A DNA stretch of 44,620 nt, taken from assembly GCA_035552395.1 (NCBI GenBank), contig DASZLL010000037.1, positions 1-44,620 on the forward strand, written 5' to 3'. The stretch's first letter is position 1; each line of letters begins with the position of its first letter. The translations under genes were made by a program, and so were the position numbers. Below the pieces are notes generated by a model, which did not search any database, had not been told where the DNA came from, and saw nothing but the letters and a program-made list of their open reading frames with translations. Positions 43,815 through 44,620 of this stretch are shown one piece after another. The DNA is from Bog-473 sp035552395. GTDB taxonomy: Bacteria > Actinomycetota > Acidimicrobiia > Acidimicrobiales > RAAP-2.

Positions 43815-44620
43815 ATGCTGCGCTCCCAGTTGTGCTCCGCAGAGTCACTCCGCACCCCTGAGCTGCGCACGTGGGCGCAACGCCTCCGCCCGGTGTGGGA
43901 TGGAGCCGGCGACGACGGCCGCGACGTCATGCTCCACCGCAAGATGTGGGAGTGGCTCTTCATCGCCGAGGCCCTGCACGAGCGCGGCCTGCTGGCACCG
44001 GGGCATCGGGGACTGGGCTTCGGCGTGGGACAAGAGCCCCTCGTCGCCGCGTTCGCCGCACAAGGCTGTGACCTCGTGGCGACGGACCAACCGCACGACC
44101 TCGCGGTCTCGTCCGGGTGGACCGATTCGTCGGTGGAGTGGGCCGGCGGGCTCGAGCACCTCCCCACGCACGGCCTCGTGTCCGGCGAGGAGCTGGCCCG
44201 CCGGGTCCAGTACCGAGACGTCGACATGAATCACCTCCCCGACGATCTGCGTGGCTTCGACTTCACCTGGTCGTCGTGCGCCCTCGAGCACCTCGGCACC
44301 CTGGCGGCCGGCATCGAGTTCGTCGTGGCCCAGATGGACTGCCTTCGCCCGGGCGGCGTCGCCGTCCACACCACCGAGTACCTCGTGACCTCCGACGACA
44401 ACCCCTCGACCGTCGAGCAGGGCGGCACGGTCTTCTACCGCCGCTCCGACATTGCCGACCTCGTCGACAAGCTGCGCCGGGCCGGCCATGCCATCGACAT
44501 GGACTACTCGCTCGGTACGACCCCCGATGATCTGCACATAGACGTCCCCCCGTATACGGACGTCCACCTGCGCACCAAGCTCGGCGAGTACGTGACGACG
44601 TCGGTCGCCCTGATCGTCAC
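43815..44620 (+). CDS. SAM-dependent methyltransferase, C-terminus cut by window edge
   Basis: At least 268 residues, still open at the right edge. A class I methyltransferase core is visible: GLGFGVGQEPLVAAFAAQGCDLVATD (motif I and following acidic residue), FDFTWSSCALEHLGTLAAGIEFVVAQMDCLRPGGVAVHTTEYL (motifs III-IV). The N-terminal part (residues 1-60) has KMWEWLFIAEAL, a helical cap. Such proteins often methylate sugars or small molecules next to glycosyltransferase genes; none is seen within the window. ATG 43815 is preferred as nine bases after TAAGGT. Confidence 0.78.
   Translation, partial: MLRSQLCSAESLRTPELRTWAQRLRPVWDGAGDDGRDVMLHRKMWEWLFIAEALHERGLLAPGHRGLGFGVGQEPLVAAFAAQGCDLVATDQPHDLAVSSGWTDSSVEWAGGLEHLPTHGLVSGEELARRVQYRDVDMNHLPDDLRGFDFTWSSCALEHLGTLAAGIEFVVAQMDCLRPGGVAVHTTEYLVTSDDNPSTVEQGGTVFYRRSDIADLVDKLRRAGHAIDMDYSLGTTPDDLHIDVPPYTDVHLRTKLGEYVTTSVALIV

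Noticed and set aside
1..44620. tRNA, rRNA, mobile elements or a phage region
   Set aside because: No T-loop/anticodon patterns were seen in gene-free gaps, no transposase or integrase coding sequence, and no terminal inverted repeats.

Overview
The window is high-GC DNA packed with genes on both strands; no stretch longer than about 300 bases lacks a gene. The gene content points to an actinobacterium: a mycobacterial-type phosphoserine aminotransferase, a PASTA-domain Ser/Thr kinase, an MMPL transporter, a cytochrome P450, an SCP2-like protein, GatCAB, NAD-dependent LigA, and many GTG starts. Acidimicrobiia is my best guess for the class, but that is inference. I see no tRNA, rRNA, CRISPR array, insertion sequence or prophage.

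Layout. (1) 1-3426: serine/aspartate metabolism, with serA (cut by the left edge) and an aspC-like aminotransferase on the minus strand, head-to-head with serC. (2) 3574-9485: a small secreted Cys-containing protein, an SDR divergent from a P450, an ArsR-SRPBCC operon, a DUF2277 protein, a secreted endoglycoceramidase-like GH5 enzyme and a cupin. (3) 9487-10864: an RHH/HicB-like regulator followed by a DUF4097 repeat protein, with phased operator-like boxes. (4) 10903-14508: ilvB-ilvN-ilvC behind a leader-peptide attenuator. (5) 14567-18777: an ABC exporter preceded by a cyclic-nucleotide-binding-like protein, divergent from a NarL-type two-component system. (6) 18896-24011: a VOC protein, a divergent IlvD/Edd dehydratase, and an MMPL transporter divergent from a TetR regulator. 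(7) 24008-28464: a hydrolase-gatC-gatA-gatB operon with four-base overlaps, and a divergent SCP2-like gene. (8) 28496-38306: a DHA2-type MFS exporter, a small HIT-like protein, the PASTA kinase, ligA, mnmA, a cysteine desulfurase and an aldehyde dehydrogenase. (9) 38337-44620: an AMP-forming acyl ligase divergent from a sirtuin, a 48-residue membrane protein, an SDR and a class I amidotransferase divergent from a glutamine-synthetase-like ligase, and a methyltransferase cut by the right edge.

How the genes work together. SerA and SerC are two steps of serine synthesis. IlvBNC and possibly IlvD make branched-chain amino acids, and the 15-codon leader peptide with consecutive Ile-Leu-Val-Val-Val codons suggests attenuation by charged tRNA. 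The cysteine desulfurase probably supplies sulfur to MnmA. The glutamine-synthetase-like, amidotransferase, SDR and nearby aldehyde dehydrogenase genes resemble the glnA4 neighbourhood of mycobacteria and probably handle an amine.

The most general signal is regulatory. About ten genes have a TANNNT hexamer ending 6 to 11 bases before the start codon and no Shine-Dalgarno sequence, so leaderless transcription appears common here. This also fixes several start codons. The best candidates for new biology are the four 11-bp-phased TGAYRTCA boxes at the RHH gene, the G-quadruplex motif between the ilvB attenuator and start codon, an eight-codon leader ORF coupled to the P450, the HIT-like protein behind the PASTA kinase, and the small secreted peptide.
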